Assembly: GCA_011799875.1 (NCBI GenBank)
Contig: CM022301.1
Location: 213,115,888 to 213,179,887 of the forward strand
DNA from: Thinopyrum elongatum
Lineage: Eukaryota > Streptophyta > Magnoliopsida > Poales > Poaceae
Direction of reading: 5' to 3'
DNA: 64,000 bases
Under the pieces are notes generated by a model. It saw only the letters and a program-made list of their open reading frames with translations. It was not told the origin of the DNA and ran no database searches. Below, piece by piece: positions 54,086 through 64,000 of this stretch (within the stretch, counting starts at the first letter, position 1; every line of letters begins with the position of its first letter). The position numbers and the translations under genes are program-made.

Positions 54086-54536
54086 TGTCGGTGTCAAAAC
54101 CGGCAGACCTCGGGGTAGGGGGTCCCGAGCTGTGGATCTAGGATCGATGGGGAACAAGGGACGATGAACACGGTGTTTACCCTGGTTCGGGCCCTCTCGA
54201 AGAGGTAATACCCTACGTCCTGCTTGATTGTATTGGATGTATAGTATGATTTACAGAGTAGATCTACCTCGAGATCAGCATGAGCTAAACCCTAAGGTGA
54301 TGAGGTGATGAATATAGCTCCCTCCCTAAAGACTACAACCCTCGGTTTATATAGACACCGGTAGGGTTATGGTTACCGGAGATACATTACAATAAGGAAA
54401 AAAGAGATCCTGCCTATCCTTGACTTGGAGGGCACACCACGGCTTCATAGATCTCCTGTCGCTATGCGGCTTCACCAGTCCGGCCCATATTCAATGGGCC
54501 GGCGCCCCGAGGACCCCTTAGTCCATAACTCCCTCA
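54086..54536 (-). repeat. LTR of element A (5' LTR in element orientation)
   Basis: 451 bp, the same length as the copy at 41,397-41,847 and nearly identical to it. GCCGC follows at 54,537-54,541. TATA box on the minus strand is near 54,344-54,358. Confidence 0.93.
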
Positions 54537-54541
54537 GCCGC

Positions 54542-55197
54542 CAAAGGCAAATCTCCCCGCCAAGACTCCACCGCTCCACCGCATCGCAACGCAAGTTATC
54601 TATCAGTGCGGTGTCGAGCCCCCAAGTGATTAAGTGGCTGTCATTTGGCACGTGGCAGCCATTTGGAAGGAAGATTACCTCTATATGACACCCGTCCAGA
54701 GGCGTGTCAAGCAGACAGGTAGAAGACAACTAAGCGGCGCGGCAGGCTTGCCGGGCTGCATCCTCAGCGTGACACCTAGCAGTGCATTTAATGCACTTTG
54801 TCCTAACTGCCAGAGTTAGGTATGATAGCACTGTTGGCTATCTAATCACTAGATAATGACTGTTTTGCCACTATGGTTACCCCTTAGCCTATAAAAGGAG
54901 GGCCATGGCAGCCTAGAAAAGGATTCGGACCCTTGTACACTCATACGTGCGCAGCTGCTCTCCCCGAGGTGACCTTGCCGGGCTTGAGCGCTGCGGGTTC
55001 ATCGCGGTCCTTCCATCAATCCACCAAAGGAGGAGTAGGGTTTTACGCTTTCCAGCGGCCCGAACCTGGGTAAAAACCACCAGCGTCACCTCTGTCATGC
55101 TGTCCCATGGCTTCTGCTCTTTGTGCAACGTGACCTTCCCCCTTGCCGAACCACAAGGGGCTGATGGCCCCATAGGTGATCGTGTTCCACCGCAACA
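54542..55197 (+). repeat. 5' LTR of gypsy element D, right part
   Basis: This continues the LTR split by element A. A TATA box (CCTATAAAAG, about 54,888-54,897) marks its promoter. It ends CGCAACA, and TTTGGCGCGCCAGGTAGGGG follows (55,200-55,219), a sequence often seen right after the LTR of grass gypsy elements. Confidence 0.72.
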
Positions 55198-55284
55198 TCT
55201 TTGGCGCGCCAGGTAGGGGGAAGCGCATGCATGAACCCGAGGTTGTGAACAATGCGTCAACCTTCATCATTGGCTTCATCATCC

Positions 55285-57243
55285 ATGGCGCCCAAGAAGA
55301 AGCCCGGCGCCACCGCTCTTCCTTCCACCTCGAAGGCCCCCTTCACATGCAGTTGCTGATACTATGGGTGCTACGGCGGCGTTGGGGAACGCGGGTGCTA
55401 TAGGGGACGTGACCGGCGCAGGCGGCACTGTCGTCGTTTCTCCTGCGGCCGAAGTGGGAGCGGAAGACGCCGGGGGAGGGCGGCATCAACAACATCCCGA
55501 CGGCCATGTTACACAAGGCGCGGGCGGGGGGAATGTTCAGTCTCCACCTCCCCACCGCGCCGTTGGGCGCAGCCGCAGCGATGACGCCCGCTCTGGTGCG
55601 AGTCGCGACCCCCTAGTTGTCCCTATTACAGGGGCAACTATGGGGCACGCACCTTGCCCATGGCAGGGTAACCAAGACGAAGCGCCGAACGGGGTCGTCA
55701 ACCCCCAGGTACACCCCTCTCGCCACCGCGCTGTCATGGCGACTGGCTCGCAGCGACAAAACGCGGCGCCGCCACTACTGGTACTATTAGGAGTCGGGCG
55801 ACGTCGCGGTCTGCCTCGTCATCTATGCCAAGCACTGCTTCGGAAGCCATGACACGAGCTCAACTCCTGCTGAGATTCCCGCCAGCGGCCGACCAAATGG
55901 ATGAGTGGAGAGCCACCATCCAGAGTTTGATCGGTTTTGCTGAAGTGGAAGGATCACAGCGGGCGGGCGGGCCGCAGCACCCGCAAGCAACAACAACGAC
56001 CCGAGCTGCTGACCGTGTTGGGGGGCCATTCCAATGGTGTAATCCCCTCCCCGATAGCCAGCGCAGAGGCTGCAACCAGAACCGCGCGACCAGGAGCCCG
56101 ATGAGATGTCAATGGCTTCATCTGATCCTCGGGCCCGTCGAGATCAGCGACAGGTCCTGGAAGATCGGCAGAGAGAAGATTTGCGCGTCACTATAGAGCG
56201 GCGCAGCGAAACCCGCCGCCAATCTGACAGGCGCAATGGCCCAGACATCGATGAACCCGCCCCAGTGAAGGCGGATACTTGCCTTTCGAGGTTGGGTGCC
56301 CTGCCTTCACTCGCGAGCTGCGACAAGTCCGTTGGCCATCTGCCCGCGTTTTCAAACTAGAAATACCAAAAAAGTATGATGGAAGGCTGAACCCGGCAGA
56401 GTTCTTGAGCATCTACACAATTGCTGTTCAAGCCACCGGAGGAAGAGATGAGAAGGTGTTCGCCAACTACTTCCCTTTGGCACTCAAACCAAACGTGAGG
56501 TCATGGCTGATGCACCTGCCGGAGCATTCCATTTCGTCCTGGGCTGACCTGTGCAATGAGTTTGTCGGTGCCTTCACGGGCAGCCACCAAGAACCAGGGC
56601 AGCCCATCGACCTGCAACTCCTTCGACAGAAGGAAGGGGAGAGTTTGCGGAAGTACATGCAAAGGTTTAGCCGGGTGCACAGGAACATTCCAGATATCCA
56701 CCCGGCAGCTATAATTGTCGCGTTCTAGTCAAACATGCGCAACAGGACGATACGTTCCAAAATGAACGTCCGGTTGCCCAAGACTGTGAATGAGCTATAC
56801 ACTTTGGTGGATAAGTGCACCCGTACGGAGGAAGGGAGGCGACTCCCCAGAGAAGAGGATGGCATCGAAGTTAGCTCAGAGGATGATGACGATGCCACTG
56901 ACCTGAAGTGGAAGAATAAAAAGTGCAACAAGAAGCATAAAGAGAAGGCAGTACTGGCTGTTGAGGGTTCTGGCACCCCTAGTAATGGCAAGAAAGTCAA
57001 GACCGAAGCCCCCGGAAAGGAAGTTGCCGCGTGCACTGATTGTCGGGAGGTGGCGGCAGCCGAAAAAGCCGGGAAGACAGACGGGCCGTACTGTAAGATC
57101 CACCGAACCAAGGGCCATGATCTTCAAGAGTGTCATCAGGTTGAGCAACTTGTCAAAAAGCAGAAAGCTGAGTATGAGAAGCACGACAAGGAGAGAGACC
57201 AAGAAGGTGTTGGCGGGAAGGGCCGAGGCAGCAGAGGAGGCCG
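55285..57243 (+). pseudogene. gag of gypsy element D, interrupted by element B
   Basis: From MAPKKKPGATALPSTSKAPF (55,285) the protein continues in pieces over several frames. Its capsid core is open at 56,279-56,728 (VFKLEIPKKYDGRLNPAEFL, SWADLCNEFVGAFTGSHQEP, KYMQRFSRVHRNIPDI). A TAG at 56,727 separates it from a second frame to 57,243 (LPKTVNELYTLVDKCTRTEE) with a Cys/His motif (YCKIHRTKGHDLQECHQ). Element B then splits the gene at 57,243, and host gag resumes at 63,982 to the window end. Several frameshifts before 56,280 and the stop make it nonfunctional. Protease and pol lie beyond the window. Confidence 0.82.
57239..57243. repeat. Target duplication GGCCG of element B, left copy
   Basis: GGCCG precedes TGATGCGGC; the right copy is 63,977-63,981. 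Joining across it restores the gag frame of element D (RGSRGGRR). Confidence 0.9.
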
Positions 57244-58854
57244 TGATGCGGCTTGAACTACATCGGTATTTCCCCAAAGAGGAAGGGATGATGCAGCACA
57301 ACTACGGTAGGTATTTCCCTCAGTGATGAGACCACTGTTATCGAGCTAGTAGGAGAACCAAGCAACACTATGTAAACGGTACCTGCACACAAAGAACAAA
57401 TACTTGCAACCCGACGTGTTAAAGGGGTTGTCAATCCCTTTCAGGTAACGGTGCCAGAAATTGTCACGTGGGCGGGAGAAAAATTATGATAGATTGGATA
57501 AATAGATCTCGATAAAACACAAATAAAATAAAGTGAAACAAGGTATTTTTGGGTTTTTGGAAATATAGATCTGAAAATAAAAGATGCAAATAAATAAAAA
57601 GGCAAATAGCAATATAGATATGAAAATATATGATGAGAAAAATAGACCCGAGGGCCGTAGATTTCACTAGTTGCTTCTCTTGATAAAAATAGCATACGGT
57701 GGGTAAACAAATTACTGTTGGGCAATTGATAGAACTTCAAATAATTATGAAAATATCCAGGCCATGATCATTATATAGGAATCACGTCCAAGATTAGTAG
57801 ACCGACTCCTGCCTGCATCTACTACTATTACTCCACACATCGACCGCTATCCAGCATGCACCTAGTGTATTAAGTTCATGGAGAAATGGAGTAATGCAAT
57901 AAGAACGATGACATGATGTAGACAAGATCTATTCATGTAGGAATAGACCCCATCTTGTTATCCTTAATAGCAACAATACATACGTGTCATTTCCCCTTCT
58001 GTCACTGGGATTGAGCACCGTAAGATCGAACCCATCACAAAGCACCTCTTCCCATGGCAAGAAAAATTGATCTAGTCGGCCTAACTAAACCAAATATTCG
58101 AAGAATAAATACGAGGCTATAAGTAATCATGCATATAAGAGATCAAAAGAAACTCAAATAACTTTGATGGATAAAAATACAGATCTGATCATAAACTCAA
58201 AGTTCATTGGATCCCAACAAACACACCGCAAAAAAGAGTTACATCAAATAGATCTCCAAGAGACCATTGTATTGAGAATCAAAAGAGAGGAAGCCATCTA
58301 GCTACTAACTACGGACCCGAAGGTCTACAATGAACTACTCACGCATCATCGGAGAGGCACCAATGAGGATGATGAACCCCTCCGTGATGGTGTCTAGATT
58401 GGATCTGTGGTTTCTGGAACTTGTGGTGGCTGGAATTGTGTTTCATCGACTCCCCTAGGGTTTTTGGATTTTTGGGGTATTTATAGAGCAAAGAGGCGGT
58501 GCGGGAGGCGGCCGAGGTGGGCACAACCCACCAGAGCGCACATGGGCCCCCAGGCGCGCCCAGGTGGGTTGTGCTCCCCTCGGAGCCCCCCTCTGGTACT
58601 TTCTTGGCCCAACTTGTGTCTTCTGGTCCAAAAAAAATCACCCAAAAGTTTCGCTGCGTTTGGACTCCGTTTGGTATTGATTTTCTACGAAGTAATAAAC
58701 AAGCAAAACACAGCAACTGGCACTGGGCACTATGTTAATAGGTTAGTCCCAAAAAATGATACAAAGTTGCTATAAAATGATTGTAAAACATCCAAGAATG
58801 ATAATATAACAACATGGAACAATAAAAAATTATAGATACGTTGGAGACGTATCA
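57244..58854 (-). repeat. LTR of element B (3' LTR in element orientation)
   Basis: 1,611 bp, TGATGCGGCTTGAACTAC ... GGAGACGTATCA on the plus strand. The minus-strand TATA box (CTATAAATA) is at about 58,479-58,487. Confidence 0.92.
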
Positions 58855-61333
58855 GCATCCCCAAGCTTAATTCATGCTCGTCCTCGAGTAGGTAAATGAT
58901 AAAAACAGAATTTTTGATGTGGAATGCTGCCTAACATGTTCATCACATATTCTTTTCTTTTGTAGCATGGACATTTGGACTTTTATATGATTCAAGGCAA
59001 TAGTCTAGTTTTGACATGAAGACTTCAATACTCAAGCATATCAACAAGCAAGTATGTCTTTCAAAATATCAACTCTAAAGCAAGTTATCCCTAGCCCATT
59101 ATGCTCAATCATTGATCCATTCATGAAACACACTCACATATTAGTTACACCCAATGCTCAAGTACGATCATAGTGCCCCTTAGTTGGTGCTTTATAAGAG
59201 AAGATGGAGACTCAAATAAAAATTGCATAAAGTACAAATAAAGGCCCTTCACAGAGGCAAGTAGGGATTTGTAGAGGTGCCAGAGCTCAAAGCGAAAAAT
59301 TAAGAGATAAAACATTTTGGGTGGCATGCCTTTCCTGTCAACAAAAACGATCGAGTAGTTCCCAATACTTTCCATGCTAGATATATCATAGGCGGCTCCC
59401 AAACAGAAACTAAAGTTTATTCCTTTTTCCACCATACTTTCACATTCCACGGCTAACCGAATCCACGGGTGCCGTCTATACCAACACTTTCCAAGGAATT
59501 TATTATTTGACAACATAAAGTAAATTCATTTTTCATTTCGGGACTAGGCATCCCTAATACCTTTGCCGTACTTTCGTCCAATGACAAGTGAATAAACACT
59601 CATCTTGAGAATAACACATCTAGCATGGAAAAAATATCAGCCACCCCCTACCGTTTCATGAGCGGTACGAGCACACAAAAAGGAAATTTATTTTGGAGAT
59701 TAGAGATGGCACATACAAATTGGCTTAGAACGGCAAAATAATACCGCATATAGGTAGGTATGGTGGACTCATATGGCAAAACTAGGTTTAAGGATTTTGG
59801 ATGCACAAGTAGTGATCATACTTAGTACAAGTGAAGGCTAGCAAAAGATTGAGAAGCATCCAACCAAGAAACGAAAAATCTCATAAGCGAGCATTAAGCA
59901 TAACTAACACCGAATAATGCACCACAAGTAGGATGTAATTTCATTGCATAACTATTGACTTTCATGCTTGCATAGGGAATCACAAACCTTAACATCAATA
60001 TTCTTACTAAACCATAATTACTCACCAACAAGATTCACATATCACTATCATCATATCGCAAAACTATTACAAAGAATCAAGTTTATTTTGTCCAATGATC
60101 TTCATGAAAGTTTTTATTATATCCCTCTTGAATATCTATCACTTTGGGACTAGTTTCATATGTTGCTTTTGATAGCTCAAACAAATCTAAGTGAAGAACA
60201 TGAGCATAAAATTTTTCTTCTCTCAAAATATTATAAGTGAAGCATGAGAGACTTTCTAAAAAAAATTCACTAACTCTCAAATAAATCTAAGTGAAGCACG
60301 AGAGCATTTCTTAAAAAATAATAAAGCACACCGTGCTAAAAAAGATATAAGTGAAGCACTAGAGCAATTCCATAGCTCAAAAAAATTAAGTGAAGCATAT
60401 AGAGCAATTCTAGCAAATCATAGCATAATTTTGGCTCTCTCAAATAGATGTGTTCAGCAAGGATGCTTAACACAAACTAAAAAGCAAAACAAGCAAAGAC
60501 TCATATAACACAAGACGCTCCAAGCAAAACTCATGATATGTGACGAATAAAAATGTAGTTTCAAGTAAAATACCGATGGTCGTTAGAAGAAAGAGGGGAT
60601 GCCACTCGGGGGCATCCCCAAGCTTAGTGCTTGTTCATCCTTGAATATTATCTTGGGGTGTGGTAGCATCCCCAAGCTTAAGCTCTTCTTACTCCTTATT
60701 CCTTCATCCATCGTGATCTCACCCAAAACTTGAAAACTTCAATCACACAAAACTCAACAAAACTTTGTGAGATCCGTTAGTATAAGAAAACCAATCTTTA
60801 CTTTAAGTACTGTAGAAAACCCATTAAAATTTTGTTATTGCATTATATCTACTGTATTATAACTTTACCATGTCTTATACCCCCCGATACATACCATAGA
60901 TTCATCAAAATAAGCACACATTGCAAAGAAAACAGAATCTGTCAAAAACAGAACAGTCTGTAAAGATGCGAATTGTTCTCATACTTATGTAACTCCAAAA
61001 ATTCTGAAAAATTAGGAAAACAGAGGAAATTTGTATATCATTCTTGTGTAAACCATTCAGAATTTTTCGTTGCTTCTGTGATTTTAAACAATTATTTTAC
61101 TGGACGCAAAAGTTTCTGTTTTCCAACAAGATCAAATCAACTATCACCAAAGCTATCCCAAAGGCTTTACTTGGCACCAACACTAATTAAAACACAAAAA
61201 ACACAATCATAATAGTAGAATAATTTTGCAAACACTCAAGAATAGAAAGAAAAAGACAAAAAAAATTATTCATTGGGTTGCCTCCCAACAAGCGCTATCG
61301 TTTTATGCCCCTAGCTAGGCATAATGCATAGAT
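58855..61333 (-). other. Noncoding interior of element B
   Basis: No reverse transcriptase, RNase H, integrase or other domain is seen on either strand. The purine tract next to the LTR (minus-strand TAAGCTTGGGGATGC, 58,855-58,869) is repeated exactly at 60,612-60,626 and 60,666-60,680. The region 60,160-60,420 has repeats of AAGTGAAGCA(C/T) with AGAGCA(A/T)TT. Confidence 0.7.
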
Positions 61334-62148
61334 CTAAGTGTTGACATCTTTAGTTTCCAACTCCTCAATCAAGCACTTAGAATTCTTCAAAGATTTAGCA
61401 TACAAATTTTCAATAACAATACTCCTAGGAACAAGTTTGAAAAATTCATTCTTGCAAGTAGGGTCTTTTATCACTTCAACAAAATCGGGGTGAATGCTAA
61501 TCATCTTAAGATCTTCTTTGTTATTATTAGAAGTTGAACCCTTGTTTTTAGTGACTTGATTAATCTTGCCAATTTTTACGGGAGTTTTTTCAATAGTTTT
61601 AACGGAAGTAAAAGCCGTGCTTAGATTACTAAAAATTTCTTCCAACTTATCAATTCTAGCGGGGCTCTCCTCTATTCTCTCGTTGAATGCGGGTTCTTTT
61701 TCTTTTAGTACTTTAAGAGTGTCTCCCACTTTTGACCCAATTCTATTAGCAAGATTCTTCATCCATTTATCTAATTTTTCAATGTTTTCTTTAGTGAGCA
61801 TTTTCTTTTCAATAGCATCTAGCCTTTCCATAACATGCTCGAGTGTTAAAGTTGTTTCATTAACCATAAGAGGTGGTGATCCACTAAATTTCCCATAGCA
61901 TTAAAAGCATCTAGAGACGGACACATCAAGAAATTCCCACCGGTAATCGTATCAAGGACGAATCTATACCAAGTAGTGATGCCCACATAAAAACAGCAAA
62001 GAAGAACAACAGTAGATTGCTTACGAATAGATCTATTATGAGCATTGCAAATCCTATACCAAGCATCTTTTAAATTCTCCCCTCCCTTTTGTTTAAAGTT
62101 AAGAACATCGTTCTCGGGGGTGCACGCAATATAGGAAGAACTATCCAT
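61334..62148 (-). pseudogene. gag of element B with a frameshift
   Basis: The protein starts MDSSSYIACTPENDVLNFKQ at 62,148, with the gag core KDAWYRICNAHNRSIRKQST and FLMCPSLDAFNAMGNLV. Near 61,890 the frame must change to reach MVNETTLTLEHVMERLDAIE, which continues as a helical, Lys/Glu-rich region to 61,334. One missing base near 61,888 (GTGGATCACC where GTGGGATCACC would keep frame) would explain it. Total is about 270 residues. Zinc-knuckle and protease are not seen. Confidence 0.75.
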
Positions 62149-62348
62149 AATGACAAAAAGTGACAAACAAAATTGCACACGAAAAACAGATCTGGTGAGA
62201 AAACGGCGAACGAAAAAGAGGCGAATAAAACGGCAAATTTTTTGTGAAGTGGGGGAGATGAAAACGAGAGGCAAATGGCAAATAATGTAAATTGCAAGGA
62301 GATGAGATTTGTGATTAGGAACCTGATAGGTGTTGATGATGTGTCCCC

Positions 62349-62372
62349 GGCAACGGCGCCAGAAATTCCTTT
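62349..62372 (-). promoter_or_regulatory. Primer-binding region of element B
   Basis: Directly internal to the 5' LTR the minus strand reads AAAGGAATTTCTGGCGCCGT then TGCCGGGG. This is the primer-binding position; the tRNA was not identified. Confidence 0.5.
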
Positions 62373-63976
62373 TGATGCGGCTTGAACTACGTCGGTATTC
62401 CCCCAAAGAGGAAGGGATGATGCAGCACAGCTACGGTAGGTATTTCCCTCAGTGATGAGACCAAGGTTATCGAACCAGTAGGAGAACCAAGCAACACTAT
62501 GTAAACAGTACCTGCACACAAAGAACAAATACTTGCAATCTGACATGTTAAAGGGGTTGTCAATCCCTTTCGGGTAACGGTGCCAGAAATTGTCATGTGG
62601 ACGGGAGAAAAATTATGATAGATTGGATAAATAGATCTCGATAAAACGTGAATAAAATAAAGTGCAACAAGGTATTTTTGGGTTTTTGGAAATATAGATC
62701 TGAAAATAAAAGATGCAAATAAATAAAAAGGCAAATAGCAATATAGATCTGAAAATATATGATGAGAAAAATAGACCCGGGGGCCATAGATTTCACTAGT
62801 GGCTTCTCTCGAGAAAAATAGCATACGGTGGGTAAACAAATTACTGTTGGGCAATTGATAGAACTTCAAATAATTATGACGATATCCAGGCCATGATCAT
62901 TATATAGGCATCACGTCCAAGATTAGTAGACTGACTCCTGCCTGCATCTACTACTATATTACTCCACACATCGACCGCTATCCAGCATGCATCTAGTGTA
63001 TTAAGTTCATGGAAACGGAGTAATGCAATAAGAATGATGACATGATGTAGACAAGATCTATTCATGTAGGAATAGACCCCATCTTGTTATCCTTAATAGC
63101 AACGATACATACGTATCATTTCCCCTTCTGTCACTGGGATTGAGCACCGTAAGATCGAATCCATCACAAAGCATCTCTTCCCATGGCAAGAAAAATCGAT
63201 CTAGTCGGTCTAACCAAACCAAAGATTCAAAGAAGAAATACAAGGCTATAAGTAATCATGCATATAAGAGATCAAAAGAAACTCAAATAACTTTCATGGA
63301 TAAAAATATAGATCTGATCATAAACTCAAAGTTCATCGGATCCCAACAAACACACCGCAAAAAAGAGTTACATCAAATAGATCTCCAAGAGACCATTGTA
63401 TTGAGAATCAAAAGAGAGAGAGGAAGCCATCTAGCTACTAACTACGGACCCGAAGGTCTACAATGAACTACTCACGCATCATCGGAGAGGCACCAATGAG
63501 GATGACGAACCCCTCCGTGATGGTGTCTAGATTGGATCTGTGGTTTCTGGAACTTGCAGCGGCTGGAATTGTGTTTCGTCCACTCCCCTAGGGTTTTTGG
63601 ATTTTCGGGGTATTTATAGAGCAAAGAGGCGGTGCGGGAGGCGACCGAGGTGGGCACAACCCACCAGGGTGTGCCTGGGCCCCCAGGCGCGCCCTGGTGG
63701 GTTGTGCTCCCCTCGGAGCCCCCCTCTGGTACTTCCTTGGCCCAACTTGTGTCTTCTGGTCCAGAAAAAATCACCAAAAAGTTTTGCTGTGTTTGGACTC
63801 CGTTTGGTATTGATTTTCTGCGAAGTAAAAAACAACAAACGGCACTGGGCACTATGTCAATAGGTTAGTCCCAAAAAATGATATAAAGTTGCTATAAAAT
63901 GATTGTAAAACATCCAAGAATGATAATATAACAGCATGGAACAATAAAAAATTATAGATACGTTGCAGACGTATCA
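62373..63976 (-). repeat. LTR of element B (5' LTR in element orientation)
   Basis: 1,604 bp, collinear with the copy at 57,244-58,854 and differing by scattered substitutions and short indels, which points to a relatively recent insertion. Confidence 0.92.
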
Positions 63977-63981
63977 GGCCG

Positions 63982-64000
63982 CCGCAGCAAGACTCCCCAG
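63982..64000 (+). pseudogene. gag of element D resumes
   Basis: After the GGCCG duplication the reading CGCAGCAAGACTCCCCAG continues the basic gag region interrupted at 57,243. The window ends here. Confidence 0.75.

Larger units (their letters stand above)
41397..54536 (-). mobile_element. Gypsy-like retrotransposon A, minus orientation, without RT/integrase
   Basis: Two 451-bp LTRs (41,397-41,847 and 54,086-54,536) and GCCGC duplications (41,392-41,396 and 54,537-54,541) define a complete insertion of 13.1 kb, of which 3.6 kb is the later solo LTR C. On the minus strand the order is a gag leader, gag and protease. No RT, RNase H or integrase is seen. The space holds a decayed multi-exon gene on the plus strand. 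It must have depended on enzymes from another element. Confidence 0.9.
57244..63976 (-). mobile_element. Gag-only gypsy retrotransposon B, minus orientation
   Basis: LTRs at 57,244-58,854 and 62,373-63,976 and GGCCG duplications define a complete 6.7-kb insertion. In element orientation the LTR starts TGATACGTC and the internal region opens with TTCTGGCGCCGTTGCCGGGG, which I associate with abundant Triticeae gypsy families such as Sabrina; the family name is from memory. A gag follows, but about 2.4 kb after it has no coding domain. It is non-autonomous. Confidence 0.88.

Noticed and set aside
60140..60430. Repeats with AAGTGAAGCA and AGAGCA, considered as a separate satellite
   Set aside because: They are confined to the noncoding interior of element B and irregular in spacing, so they are better seen as part of that element.

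Overview
The window is nuclear DNA from a grass of the wheat/barley tribe (Triticeae). The evidence is an intron-rich plant gene (DCP1), F-box genes, Stowaway MITEs with CTCCCTCTGT-type ends, an Au-like SINE, PIF/Harbinger and CACTA-like DNA transposons, and large nested Ty3/gypsy retrotransposons with 5-bp target duplications. There are no bacterial operons, no rRNA or tRNA genes that I can see, and no CRISPR array.

Left part (1-25,000), a small gene island. It holds the end of a gypsy element with its LTR (338-828), then an intact eight-exon gene for the mRNA-decapping activator DCP1 (1732-5140, +). Next come a PIF/Harbinger-like element carrying a broken B3-domain fragment (6180-8084), a decayed gypsy pol on the minus strand (8335-about 11,450) with an Au-like SINE in its reverse transcriptase, and an intact single-exon F-box gene (11949-12932, -). 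These are followed by a dead PIF/Harbinger transposon with HARBI1-like transposase (14,077-16,151), a CACTA-like region with a 3'-5' exonuclease-like pseudogene (17,724-22,482) split by a 2.8-kb solo LTR, and an F-box/FBD/LRR pseudogene (22733-24687, -).

Middle part (25,500-40,640). A degenerate tandem array has a repeat of roughly 345 bp. One of its units is split by a 12.4-kb retrotransposon block (27,996-40,399, CATGC duplication) with the order LTR-pol-LTR-pol-LTR remnant. The two copies in this block differ mostly by 1-3-base indels, while its last 600 bases are clean, so much of 28-39.7 kb may be poorly polished or misassembled sequence.

Right part (41,128-64,000), a nest of retrotransposons. 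A gypsy element on the + strand (called D here) begins at 41,128 and runs off the window. Element A (41,397-54,536, minus orientation, GCCGC duplication) sits inside D's LTR. A itself carries a 3.6-kb solo LTR, C (47,357-50,922, ATCCC duplication), inside its protease. A has no visible reverse transcriptase or integrase; in their place it carries a decayed six-exon gene on the opposite strand. Element B (57,244-63,976, minus orientation, GGCCG duplication) sits inside D's gag and encodes only gag.

How the parts work together: the two intact host genes (DCP1, and an F-box protein with a C-terminal membrane segment) are unrelated in function and merely adjacent. Everything else I recognise is transposon-derived or pseudogenic. 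The insertion order can be read from target duplications: D before A before C, D before B, and the 345-bp array before the 12.4-kb block.
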